A DNA stretch of 64,000 nucleotides from Nodosilinea sp. PGN35 (GTDB taxonomy: Bacteria > Cyanobacteriota > Cyanobacteriia > Phormidesmidales > Phormidesmidaceae): NCBI RefSeq assembly GCF_029109325.1, contig NZ_JAQKQJ010000018.1, positions 124,001-188,000 on the forward strand, written 5' to 3'. Position 1 is the first letter of the stretch. Each line of letters begins with the position of its first letter. Below are positions 34,809-42,720 of the stretch, one piece after another. The notes below the pieces were generated by a model. That model did not search any database. It worked only from the letters and a program-made list of their open reading frames with translations, and was not told the DNA's origin. Made by a program: the position numbers and the translations under genes.

Positions 34809-35590
34809 TGGAGCGTTACCTCAGGGTGCTGAGTCTGTTTTGGAGCACGGCGATCGCCGCCGAGCTAGAGTACCGGCTCAATTTTTTAGTCACCGCCCTG
34901 ATCAGCCTGGGCGGACTGGTGGGTAGTCTGTTTGGCCTGTTTTTGTTCTATCGCACCGGCTACGAATTCGAGGGCTGGAGCTGGGAGGCCGCCCTGCTGG
35001 TGCTGGGGCTATTCACCGTGCTGCAAGGCTTTTCCGCTACGGTACTAATTCCCAACCTCAACAAAATCGTCACCCAGGTGCAGCAGGGCACCCTTGACTT
35101 TGTGCTGCTCAAACCGATCAGTTCACAGTTTTGGCTGTCTACCCGCGTGATCTCCCCCTGGGGTCTGCCCGATGTGCTGTTTGGTCTAGTGATGATCGGC
35201 TACGGTGGCACTCGCCTGGGCCTGGGCTGGGCCGACTACGCCCTGGCGCTCTTGCCCCTGCTGTTTGGGGCGCTGACCCTCTACAGCCTGTGGTTTATGC
35301 TGGGGGCTACCAGCATTTGGTTTGTCAAAATCTACAATGTCACCGAGGTGCTGCGGGGGCTGCTGGAGGCGGGGCGGTTCCCGATCGCGGCCTATCCCAT
35401 TGCCTACCGAGTGTTTTTTACCTTTGTGGTGCCGGTGGCGTTTTTAACTACGGTACCGGCCCAAACTATGCTCGGGCAGGGCGGGCGCGGGTGGCTGTTG
35501 GCCTCGGCGCTGCTGGCGGTGGTGCTGCTGGGGGTGGCGAATCTATTCTGGCGGTTTGCCCTGCGGTTTTACACCAGCGCGTCGAGCTAG
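34808..35590 (+). CDS. ABC-2 family permease (subunit 2)
   Basis: A 260-residue, six-helix membrane protein of the same ABC-2 (DUF990-like) class as its upstream neighbour: LNFLVTALISLGGLVGSLFG, the coupling-loop QVQQGTLDFVLLKPISSQF, and the C-terminal GVANLFWRFALRFYTS. It starts with GTG at 34808, sharing a base with the stop of subunit 1, so translation is coupled. The pair is complete, but no ATP-binding subunit is found on either side. It is convergent with the TIR gene (6-bp gap). Confidence 0.85.
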   Translation: MERYLRVLSLFWSTAIAAELEYRLNFLVTALISLGGLVGSLFGLFLFYRTGYEFEGWSWEAALLVLGLFTVLQGFSATVLIPNLNKIVTQVQQGTLDFVLLKPISSQFWLSTRVISPWGLPDVLFGLVMIGYGGTRLGLGWADYALALLPLLFGALTLYSLWFMLGATSIWFVKIYNVTEVLRGLLEAGRFPIAAYPIAYRVFFTFVVPVAFLTTVPAQTMLGQGGRGWLLASALLAVVLLGVANLFWRFALRFYTSASS

Positions 35591-35596
35591 GTGGGC

Positions 35597-36310
35597 CTAG
35601 AGCCAGCGGCGCAGCCAGCCCCTGGGTCTGCTCCAGCGGCGATCGCTCTCGGCCACGTACAGAGCTTGCAGGCGAATGGGCTGATGCTGCGATCGCCCCT
35701 GGGCCTGCCAGAGCCAGCGCTGATACTGTACCAGCTCGTCGCCCTCTAGCAGCAGGGTAGGGTCGCGCCGCTGCCGCTCCCACTGTAGCGCCCTCATCAG
35801 CAGCCGGGTGTGGGCGCGGTGGTAATCTGCCCCGTGGTGCAGGTGGTGCACCAGCTGGCGACCGGCGACGGTCAGATCGGCTTCCCCAGGCCGCAGGCCG
35901 GTTCGCAGATCGATGGCGCTGAGCGTCTGCAGCGGCTCAGGCAAATGGTTTTGGGGCACGGTTTCGACCAGCACTGGCACAATGCGCTTGTTGAGGCTGA
36001 GGGCAAACAGCAGCCCCTGGAGGCAAAAGGCATCGGCTAAGGCGTGGGGCGACAGCACCATCACAAAGTTATCGCAGGCTTCGGTTGCCCGCGAGATCGC
36101 AACTTCCGGATCCACCCCAGGGGGCCAGGGATGGGGGCATTGCCAGTAGGTAATCTGGGCCTGGTTCAGCAGCTGGCACAACAACTGGACAGCCGTCTTA
36201 GTCGCTCCGTCAGGGGTGCTGGGCCCGTCTTCAGCAGCGTAGGCCAAAAATACCTGAGCCGTCAGGTCAGTGGCGGGCTGGCCAAAGCCAGCAGCATTCA
36301 CGTTGTTCAA
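35597..36310 (-). CDS. Stand-alone TIR domain protein with degenerate catalytic site
   Basis: A 237-residue protein whose first ~145 residues are a TIR domain. FLAYAAEDG (21-29) is strand A with the box-1 pattern; AISRATEACDNFVMVLSPHAL is the DD/EE region; NKRIVPVLVE is strand D. In active TIR NADases the helix after the SP motif carries W/x-C-x-x-E. Here it reads AFCLQGLLFAL, with Gly99 at the expected Glu position, so NAD cleavage is doubtful. The rest (HTRLLMRALQWERQ, then LLLEGDELVQYQRWL) is the linker that in other cyanobacteria joins TIR to WD40 or NACHT parts, but here the protein stops. Start TTG 36310 or GTG 36301. Confidence 0.8.
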   Translation of the reverse strand: MNNVNAAGFGQPATDLTAQVFLAYAAEDGPSTPDGATKTAVQLLCQLLNQAQITYWQCPHPWPPGVDPEVAISRATEACDNFVMVLSPHALADAFCLQGLLFALSLNKRIVPVLVETVPQNHLPEPLQTLSAIDLRTGLRPGEADLTVAGRQLVHHLHHGADYHRAHTRLLMRALQWERQRRDPTLLLEGDELVQYQRWLWQAQGRSQHQPIRLQALYVAESDRRWSRPRGWLRRWL

Positions 36311-36340
36311 ACGCTTTACCTAGTGCAAACGCTCTACTTA
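36308..36340. repeat. 15-bp direct repeat at the start of the TIR gene
   Basis: CAAACGCTTTACCTA (36308-36322) and CAAACGCTCTACTTA (36326-36340) are 18 bp apart. The first overlaps the TTG start codon. This could be an operator or a slippage product. Confidence 0.45.
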
Positions 36341-36560
36341 CCTTTGACTAATGCCCTCAAACCTCATACCCGGGCTGGCCTGCGGGGCCCGGCGCTGCCT
36401 GAGGGCGCGCAGCAGGCCGCGCCTTGAGAATACCCAATTTTTCCGCTGGCGTTGCTATCGCTGGATACACATAGCGGCTCAGATGGCAACCACCTCCCCT
36501 CCCCAATTCCGTGCACTGTGCTGAGCCAGACGCGATCGAAGCATTTGCTCGCGGCCCGGT

Positions 36561-37895
36561 TTAGCCAGCCAATAGAGTCAGCTCGTCGAGCACCTCCCCA
36601 AAGGTCGGACGGGTCAATACCTCAGGCCGCTGGCAGGCGTGCTGGAGCTGGCGCAGCCGCAGCACAGGGTGGGCGGTGGTCGGGCAGCGATCGCACAAAT
36701 CCTCCAGCAGGCAGCCAAAGGCCCGCACCTCTAAGCGTTCCAGGGCCGGGGCCGCCGGCCCCGCTGGGTCGTAGAAGCTGGCCGCCCCAAAGTCGCTGAG
36801 GCAGGTGTCTCCCCCCTCGGTAACCAGGGTGTTGTGGGGATACAGATCGCCGTGGAGAATGCCGCGCCGATGCAGGTGGGCCGCGGCGGCGGCTACCGCG
36901 ATCGCAATCCGCAGGGCAGCCTCCAGGGAAAACTCGGCCTCTGGGGGATAGGTGTCGCGGGTGCAGCTCTCTAAGCTGGGGGGGCCGCCCATCACCTGGT
37001 AGCTGGGGTCAACCAGCGGCAGCACCAGCCCCTTTTTGCCCTCGGGATGAGCGACAATCTCCCCCAGGGGGCCGATCAGGTTGGGGTGTGCCCCCGCCGC
37101 GATGCAGGCCTGCATTTCGTCTGCGGGCAGCCCGTCGCTGGTGATTGCCCCTTTAAACAGCTTGAGGGCAACGGGGGTTTCCCCCTGGGGCTGTCGCCAG
37201 GTGCCGCGCGAAATCACGCCGGAGGCCCCCTCCCCGAGCATGCCGCCCACCGTCAGGTCGTCCCAAGAAATCTGGGGCAGCGACTCAGCTTCTCCCAGGC
37301 CTAAGCTCTGACAAAACGGGTTGCCTGCGTAGGCCAGCCAGCTCAGGCGGGGCAGGGTGAGCAGCCAGGGGGGCAGGGTGGTGAGCCAGTTGGCCGCAAT
37401 GCGCACCAGCTCGAGATTTTGACAGTTGGCCAAACTCTCCGGCAGGGCATGCAGCCGGTTGCCCGCCAGCATCAGCTTTTGCAGCTTGGGGAGCTGGCCC
37501 ATGGACTCAGGCAGCGCCTCAAGGCGGTTATCGGTCAAGATCAGCCAGCGGGTGGCGGCGGGCAGCGCCCCGCTGGGCACGGTGGCGATCTGGTTGCTCT
37601 TAAACCCAACCATCGACAGCTTAGGGCAGTGGGCCAGCACCTCGGGTACCACTTCAAAGGCGTTGTTGTTAAAGAATGCCACCCGCAGGTTGTGTAGCTG
37701 GGCAAAGCTGTCGGGCAGCGTTGTCAGGGCATTGTCCGACAGATCGAGTACTTCGAGGCTGTCGGCCAGCTCCAAAATGTCTTCTGGAAAAGTCGTTAAC
37801 CCTGCTGCCAGCTTGAATCGCTGGCTGCCGAGGCGCTGGCGGCAGAAGCGGGAGTCGGCCCCTGAGGGCGATCGCAGCATGTCTAGACGATGCAT
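36561..37895 (-). CDS. Leucine-rich-repeat protein kinase
   Basis: A 444-residue protein of a known bacterial LRR-kinase family. Residues about 35-200 are seven leucine-rich repeats (ELADSLEVLDLSDNALTTLP, then RWLILTDNRLEALP and KLQKLMLAGNRLHALP). A Ser/Thr-type kinase domain follows: Gly loop LGEGASGVISRG (~220), Lys245 in VALKLFKG, catalytic Asp350 and Asn355 in HGDLYPHN, and metal-binding Asp368 in LSDFGAASF. The activation segment is very short and I see no APE motif. Catalytic residues are intact, so activity is likely. I chose the ATG at 37895 (MHRLDMLRS) by family resemblance; 37940 is an alternative. It is the upstream same-strand neighbour of the TIR gene. Role unknown. Confidence 0.88.
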   Translation of the reverse strand: MHRLDMLRSPSGADSRFCRQRLGSQRFKLAAGLTTFPEDILELADSLEVLDLSDNALTTLPDSFAQLHNLRVAFFNNNAFEVVPEVLAHCPKLSMVGFKSNQIATVPSGALPAATRWLILTDNRLEALPESMGQLPKLQKLMLAGNRLHALPESLANCQNLELVRIAANWLTTLPPWLLTLPRLSWLAYAGNPFCQSLGLGEAESLPQISWDDLTVGGMLGEGASGVISRGTWRQPQGETPVALKLFKGAITSDGLPADEMQACIAAGAHPNLIGPLGEIVAHPEGKKGLVLPLVDPSYQVMGGPPSLESCTRDTYPPEAEFSLEAALRIAIAVAAAAAHLHRRGILHGDLYPHNTLVTEGGDTCLSDFGAASFYDPAGPAAPALERLEVRAFGCLLEDLCDRCPTTAHPVLRLRQLQHACQRPEVLTRPTFGEVLDELTLLAG

Positions 37896-38014
37896 TGGGG
37901 TTGGCTTTGGGGTTAGGAGTTGTCTAGCCCAATGTGGCATCTCTCTAGGGCCCCACCCGTAAAAATTCGGTGTAGTTGTTCAAAGACTTAGCGACCCAGC
38001 CCCCGGCGCAGCAT

Positions 38015-38743
38015 CTACCCCGACTTCGGCCCAGCGCCCCGCCAGCTCAGGTAGACGGCCACCGCCGCCCCCAGGGTCAGCAGGCTGCCCAAACTGACAA
38101 ACCCCACGCCCATCCAGCGGGCGGTCAATTGCTCGCGCTCCAGCGACGCCAGGTAGGTGGCCTTGGTCTCAAACCCAATTTCGGCTTCGTCTACAACGGG
38201 GGGATTTGGGGACGAATACTCGTTTCGAGTCGCTTCCTGTTTCTCAGATGCCGTCGGCGTTACGCTTTGCCCGTCGCCTACGACCCTCAGGGTGCCCAAC
38301 ACCAAGACAGGGTCGTTGACCTGAAAGCCTGCATAGCGGCGATCGCGCCCCGCCTCCACCTGAGAAAATGTCGATCGCAGGGTGTAGCCCGCCGCAATTT
38401 CCACCTCTCTGCCCGGAATCTGCACCCAGAGGGTGGGGGCATAGCTGCGGACGCGATCCCAATGCCATTCGTCGTCGCGGCGGACTCGGTGGTATTCGTT
38501 GTAGGCCACCAGGGGCGGGCGATCGCTGGGGGAATTGCGATCGCTCACCTGGCCCTCTAGCAGCACCGGGGCACCCCGCTCGTTCAGGGTGGTAGCGGTA
38601 GCCACGGGCAGCCGCGCCACCTCTCTGGCGTGGTTGGCCACCGCCTGGGGCACCACTGCCCAAATCACCCCGCCCGCGATCAAAAAGGGAATGCCCACGG
38701 CAGCCAACACCCCCGGCACCAACCACCGCTCCCATTTGCTCAT
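38015..38743 (-). CDS. GIDE-like membrane protein
   Basis: A 242-residue protein with helices near both ends (PGVLAAVGIPFLIAGGVIWAVV, split by prediction, and GVGFVSLGSLLTLGAAVAVYL). The region between resembles the GIDE domain of the mitochondrial E3 ligase MUL1/MAPL: APVLLEGQVSD, then LVAYNEYHRVRRDDEWHW and NDPVLVLGTLRVVGD. As in other bacteria, there is no RING finger, so ubiquitin ligase activity is excluded despite the family name in databases. ATG at 38743 chosen (AAGGG upstream). A better match to this domain is at 48132. Downstream of hemJ on the same strand. Function unknown. Confidence 0.65.
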   Translation of the reverse strand: MSKWERWLVPGVLAAVGIPFLIAGGVIWAVVPQAVANHAREVARLPVATATTLNERGAPVLLEGQVSDRNSPSDRPPLVAYNEYHRVRRDDEWHWDRVRSYAPTLWVQIPGREVEIAAGYTLRSTFSQVEAGRDRRYAGFQVNDPVLVLGTLRVVGDGQSVTPTASEKQEATRNEYSSPNPPVVDEAEIGFETKATYLASLEREQLTARWMGVGFVSLGSLLTLGAAVAVYLSWRGAGPKSG

Positions 38744-38796
38744 GGCCCTTCTAGGATTTTTGTGCTCACGCAAGAGGCCCTAATTCAGTGGTTGAC

Positions 38797-39405
38797 TCAG
38801 CTTTGCAGCGCTTGGGGTTCAGGAACTTCATCCAGCGCCGTTTGCTGCTCCCTGAGCGCCGCTTTCTCCTTATCCAGCCGCCGCTTGCGGGCGTAGAGCT
38901 GAATGGTCGCCGCCATCAATACCACCAGCCCCACCATCAGCCAGGTGGTCGCCCCGGTCGGGAAGTTGTTCTTAAAGATCACCAGCATGACGATCGCCAC
39001 CAGCAGCAGGGTGGGGGCCTCGTTGAGCGCCCGCAGCTGCTGCCCCGACCACCGGCATTCGCCCCGGTGCAGCTGACGCATCAGCCGAGCGCAGTAGTGG
39101 TGGTAGGCCAGCAGCACCGCCACCAGCCCCAGCTTGGCGTGCATCCAGCCATCTTTGAGGTATTCCGGCATCAGCACCAGCAACCCCACCGCCATGGCGA
39201 CCGCCACCACCATGCCGGGGGTGGTAATGATGCCGTACAGCCGCTTTTCCATCATGGTGTACTGGTTCTTGAGAATGCTGCGGGCCGGTTCTGGCTCAGC
39301 CTCGGCCTCAACGTGGTAGATAAACAGGCGCACCAGGTAAAACAGCCCGGCAAACCACACTACAACGCCAACAATGTGAAACGCTTTGAACCAGTAGTAG
39401 GCCAT
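38797..39405 (-). CDS. hemJ: Protoporphyrinogen IX oxidase HemJ
   Basis: Oxidises protoporphyrinogen IX to protoporphyrin IX, the branch point to heme and chlorophyll; HemJ is the usual form in cyanobacteria. The 202-residue, four-helix membrane protein has the conserved His near the N-terminus (WFKAFHIVGVVVWFAGLFYL in outline), LYGIITTPGMV, DGWMHAKLGLV with HHYC, and LNEAPTLLLV. A helical, charged C-terminal tail follows. GAGGGA lies 6 nt before the ATG at 39405. It is followed 53 bp later by the GIDE-like gene. AcsF, further down the chlorophyll branch, is encoded 7 kb away. Confidence 0.93.
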   Translation of the reverse strand: MAYYWFKAFHIVGVVVWFAGLFYLVRLFIYHVEAEAEPEPARSILKNQYTMMEKRLYGIITTPGMVVAVAMAVGLLVLMPEYLKDGWMHAKLGLVAVLLAYHHYCARLMRQLHRGECRWSGQQLRALNEAPTLLLVAIVMLVIFKNNFPTGATTWLMVGLVVLMAATIQLYARKRRLDKEKAALREQQTALDEVPEPQALQS

Positions 39406-39537
39406 AGTTATTCCCTCAGCCCGGCCCCTCAGCCCAGCAGGAGCCCTGCTCCTGCGGCGTGTTGCAAACCGTTAAGTACGCATTCCATTGTCAGGCAAGG
39501 GTTTGCCCTTGAGAAGGCAGCCGCGACGGTTCTTAAC

Positions 39538-39572
39538 GATTTTGGATTTTGGATTTGCGATTTTGGATTTTC
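39538..39572. repeat. Heptamer array (GATTTTG type)
   Basis: Five consecutive 7-mers: GATTTTG, GATTTTG, GATTTGC, GATTTTG, GATTTTC. It lies in the gap between hemJ and the upstream TPR gene, followed by a C-rich tract. Confidence 0.7.
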
Positions 39573-39636
39573 CATCCCCCCCACTTTAAAACTCAAAACT
39601 CCCTCCCACCTCCCCCACTCCCCACCCCCTCGCCCT

Positions 39637-41889
39637 CTACAGCCGACGCAACACCTGGGCCAGCAGCTCCCCCGGCAGCTTGGAGAGCACCGTCTGCTGA
39701 GCGGGGATGCCAAAGATTTCAAAACTGAGGTGGGCGTTGTAGACCAGGGCGGTGATCAGCACCTCTACCTGCTGGGGGTCGTGGTGCCAGCCCCGGTAGG
39801 CCAGCAGATACTGCTGTAAAGCCGTTTCTAGATGGCGCTGACGGGCTTCAGCTTGGGTGTCTGGCAGTGCCTGAGCCAGCTGATCGTGGACGACGCCAGC
39901 ACTGTGGCAGGTGGCCCACAGATCGAACCCCAGGGCGGGGGCGGGCGATGCTTGCAGGGCGATCTGGGCGGCAGATAGGGCGGTTTCGTAGGCGGCAGCC
40001 GCCTGGTGCAGGACGGCGATGCGCCGTTCGCCTGCCACAGCCGCCTGCTGAGCCAGATCCCAGTAGGCGGTGCCCAGGTTGTTGGCGGTGGCGGCACAGC
40101 CTGCCGGGGCAGCGGCAGTGGTGCGGTATTTGAGGGCGGCTTCGTAGGCGGCGATCGCCCGTTCGAGCAAAAACACCGGCTGCTGGTGCTGGGCCAGGCT
40201 CCAGTAAGCAATGCCCAGGTTGTTTTGCACCATAGCGTACTCCAGCGGTGCGTCGTGGGCGGTGCGGTGGGCCAGGGCTTCGCCGTAGGCGGCAATGGCC
40301 TGGGCCAGGTGGTGCTGGGGCTGCTCATACTGGGACAGCCGCCAGTGGATCGCCCCCAGGCTGTTTTGCAGGTTGGCGTAGTCTGTGGGCGATTTTGCCG
40401 CCGGGCTGTGCACCAGCGCCTGTTGGTAGGCTGCCACCGCTTGGGCGAGACAGGCCGCTGGCTCCTCCAGGTTCGCCAGCAGTCCGTAGACTGTACCCAG
40501 GTTGCCGTAGAGCCGCCCCAGGGTGTCGGCAGGAATTGCCTTTGCGTCGCCTTTGAGGGCTTTTTCGTAGGTGCTGGCGCTGCGGCGCAGCCAGGGGTCG
40601 GGGTCGGGGGTGCTCTCCTGCTGGCCCTGGAGCCAGTAGAGGCTGGCCAGGTCGTTGAGGGCGTCGCACCAGTCGGTGCTGCCCTCGGGCAGACCGGCGA
40701 TCGCCCGGTCGTAGGCGGCGGCGGCAAAGCTGAGCACGCTGGCGGCGGGGGCCTCGACGGAGAGGCGATCGCGCCCCATCTGCCCCAGGGCCAGGTATGC
40801 CCGCGCCAGGGTCAAGGGCCCCGCCTGCTGCTCCATCAACCCCTGCACGTAGCGCCATAGATTCGCCAGGTCTCGGTCTTGGGCCAGGTCGGGGGGCAGT
40901 TCTAAAACCTGTTCAGGGGGCCGCCACGGCAGACTGGCAGAAGCCGCCGCCTCTACCGGAGGCGTGACCGGCTCAGCCTGCTGGAGGGCCGCCAGAGCCG
41001 CCGCCGCCGTAGCCCCCACAGGCGGCATAACAATGCTGGAAAACGACCCCTGCTCTACAACGGTGTAGCCCTGGAGATTGGGTTGGGCACCGAAGGGGGG
41101 GGCAGCTTGGGGTTCTGCGCCGAGCAGAGGAGGTGCCGTCGTCTGGTCTACGGCCCCATCGTGTAGCTGGTCTACGGCCCCATTGTGTAGCGCTGTTTCG
41201 TTGGGTGCCGGAGCCTCGAGCGCAGGCTGCTCAGCGGTGGAGCGATCGTCTTGCAGTACCTGCCACAGATGAGCGGACTGGGGGGCAGGTCGATCTGCCG
41301 ACGGGGCCGCCGCCCTGGCCGGAGCGGCCACCTGGGCACCGGGCTCGCCCATAAACTCAAACAGGCCGCTGCGCGATCGCCAAAACCCCGGCACCGACTG
41401 GCGAATTTTGCCCAGCCAGGGGCGCGGCACCCACACCAGCAGCCGACAGTCGAGCTGGGTGAGCAGCGCATCGACCCGAATCAGCGAGGCCAAAAAGTGG
41501 TTCTGCACCGTGGGCGACTGGCGCGTCAGCTGGTCAATGCCCACAATTTGAAAGACTGGCGCGGTGGGCAAACCGCCCTGGAGCCGACGCTGCTGCTTCA
41601 GCCACAGCAGCACCTCGCGCACCAGATCGGGGCGATCGCCGCCGAGGCGCAGGGTAACTAGGGTGAGCTGCCGGGCTCGCACCTCCGGGGCCAGGGGCAC
41701 CGTCTCAGGCAGGGGGCTAAAGTTGGCCTCCAGGCGCTGGGCTAGCTGCTCTTGCAGGGCCGTGTCATCGCACACTGCGATCAACAGCTGCCGTCGCAGA
41801 TTGAGTTGCAGCGCCAGGCGCAGCTCCTGGTAGGCTTCCTGGTTGTGCCCCAGGTAGGTTTGAGAATTCAAAGACACAGCAGCGGTCAC
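39637..41889 (-). CDS. TPR protein with degenerate ATPase-like N-terminal domain
   Basis: A 750-residue soluble protein. Residues 1-200 resemble the ATPase-like N-terminus of cyanobacterial TPR/STAND proteins (NLRRQLLIAVCDDTALQEQL, then LDCRLLVWVPRPWLGKIRQ and FWRSRSGLFEF), but the Walker-A GKT is missing, so ATP binding is doubtful. Residues about 205-340 are a Pro/Ala-rich linker with a small tandem repeat (HNGAVDQ/HDGAVDQ). Residues about 395-660 hold five long TPR-type units (~45 residues, for example YANLQNSLGAIHWRLSQYE and MVQNNLGIAYWSLAQ). Probably a scaffold. GTG start at 41889 without a clear ribosome binding site. Partner unknown. Confidence 0.75.
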   Translation of the reverse strand: MTAAVSLNSQTYLGHNQEAYQELRLALQLNLRRQLLIAVCDDTALQEQLAQRLEANFSPLPETVPLAPEVRARQLTLVTLRLGGDRPDLVREVLLWLKQQRRLQGGLPTAPVFQIVGIDQLTRQSPTVQNHFLASLIRVDALLTQLDCRLLVWVPRPWLGKIRQSVPGFWRSRSGLFEFMGEPGAQVAAPARAAAPSADRPAPQSAHLWQVLQDDRSTAEQPALEAPAPNETALHNGAVDQLHDGAVDQTTAPPLLGAEPQAAPPFGAQPNLQGYTVVEQGSFSSIVMPPVGATAAAALAALQQAEPVTPPVEAAASASLPWRPPEQVLELPPDLAQDRDLANLWRYVQGLMEQQAGPLTLARAYLALGQMGRDRLSVEAPAASVLSFAAAAYDRAIAGLPEGSTDWCDALNDLASLYWLQGQQESTPDPDPWLRRSASTYEKALKGDAKAIPADTLGRLYGNLGTVYGLLANLEEPAACLAQAVAAYQQALVHSPAAKSPTDYANLQNSLGAIHWRLSQYEQPQHHLAQAIAAYGEALAHRTAHDAPLEYAMVQNNLGIAYWSLAQHQQPVFLLERAIAAYEAALKYRTTAAAPAGCAATANNLGTAYWDLAQQAAVAGERRIAVLHQAAAAYETALSAAQIALQASPAPALGFDLWATCHSAGVVHDQLAQALPDTQAEARQRHLETALQQYLLAYRGWHHDPQQVEVLITALVYNAHLSFEIFGIPAQQTVLSKLPGELLAQVLRRL

Positions 41890-41938
41890 GGTGGGTAAGA
41901 TGCAGGTGGTATGGTAAAACTAGTTGTTATGAACTAGT

Positions 41939-42071
41939 GTTCAGTCAAAAAAATAATGACGGGAAATGGGACTTTAGGGAAAACGGTTCACGGTCTGCCT
42001 GAACCGTATACCTTGCCCTTTGAACCCTAGATCTCCATCCCCCTCCATTACACTTCACCCCACGTCATTCG
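41939..42071 (+). repeat. Dispersed repeat family R1, copy B
   Basis: Begins TCAGTCAAAAAAATAATGAC, then GGGAAATGGGAC, AGGG, ACGGTTCACGGT, and the complementary CTGAACCGTATACC. The right part has diverged more than in copies A and C. It lies between the divergent TPR gene and the winged-helix gene. Confidence 0.7.
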
Positions 42072-42101
42072 TTTCAGGACAACCCAATCTTTTCCACCGC
42101 A

Positions 42102-42557
42102 ATGAGCGCCACTCAGACTGTTTCCCTAGCCCTATCGCCCCTTGAGTTAGCTATTCTGGGCCAGCTCAAAGCCGCTAGGGGCAGCTGCGACGCCCTCACC
42201 GCGCTGCCCGTCGAGGGCAAAAGCTCTATGCGCCAGCGGGTCAAAGCCTGTCAGCAGCTCAAAACCAGGGGCTATCTCACCTGCGAAGAGGACATTGTCC
42301 AGTTTGGCCTCACTCTGTACGGCAAAACCCTACTCAAGCTCGATCTCTCGGTGTGGCCCGTCACCCCGGACGAGCGGCTGATTCTCAGGTCGTGCCTGGG
42401 CGGCAGAATCCACCCCGGCCAGATCCATCGGCGGGTGTCGGTGGGCGATCGCCAGCGCTTGCTGGAGCGCCTGGCCGAGCAGGGGCTGATTGTGGTGTAT
42501 GGACGGGCTGTGGTCAACCTACACCTCACTCCCGAGGGCAGCCGCTATTTGAAATAG
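42102..42557 (+). CDS. Winged-helix-like protein upstream of dnaK, unknown
   Basis: A 151-residue soluble protein. Two similar halves each look like a winged helix: residues about 12-80 (LSPLELAILGQLKAARGS, then QQLKTRGYLTCEED and FGLTLYGKTLL) and about 85-150 (VTPDERLILRSCLGG, then RLLERLAEQGLIVVYG and LTPEGSRYL). The wing strands before the Leu-Thr ends are alike in both. This suggests a duplicated DNA-binding domain, by eye only. It is on the same strand as dnaK, 163 bp upstream. A regulatory role towards dnaK is a guess; cotranscription is possible. Not recognised by name. Confidence 0.65.
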   Translation: MSATQTVSLALSPLELAILGQLKAARGSCDALTALPVEGKSSMRQRVKACQQLKTRGYLTCEEDIVQFGLTLYGKTLLKLDLSVWPVTPDERLILRSCLGGRIHPGQIHRRVSVGDRQRLLERLAEQGLIVVYGRAVVNLHLTPEGSRYLK

Positions 42558-42720
42558 ACTAGGAGCAAGGCGGCGCTAGGGATCACCCCCCCATCCTCAC
42601 CTCCCCCCTCTACTCACCCACACCCCATACCCCGCCTTCGGCGGTTCGGTATCCCCTCCTTCAGAGAAATCGCCCGAGCAAGCACTATAGATATAGCTGT
42701 CAAGCCGGAGCAAAGAAAAT

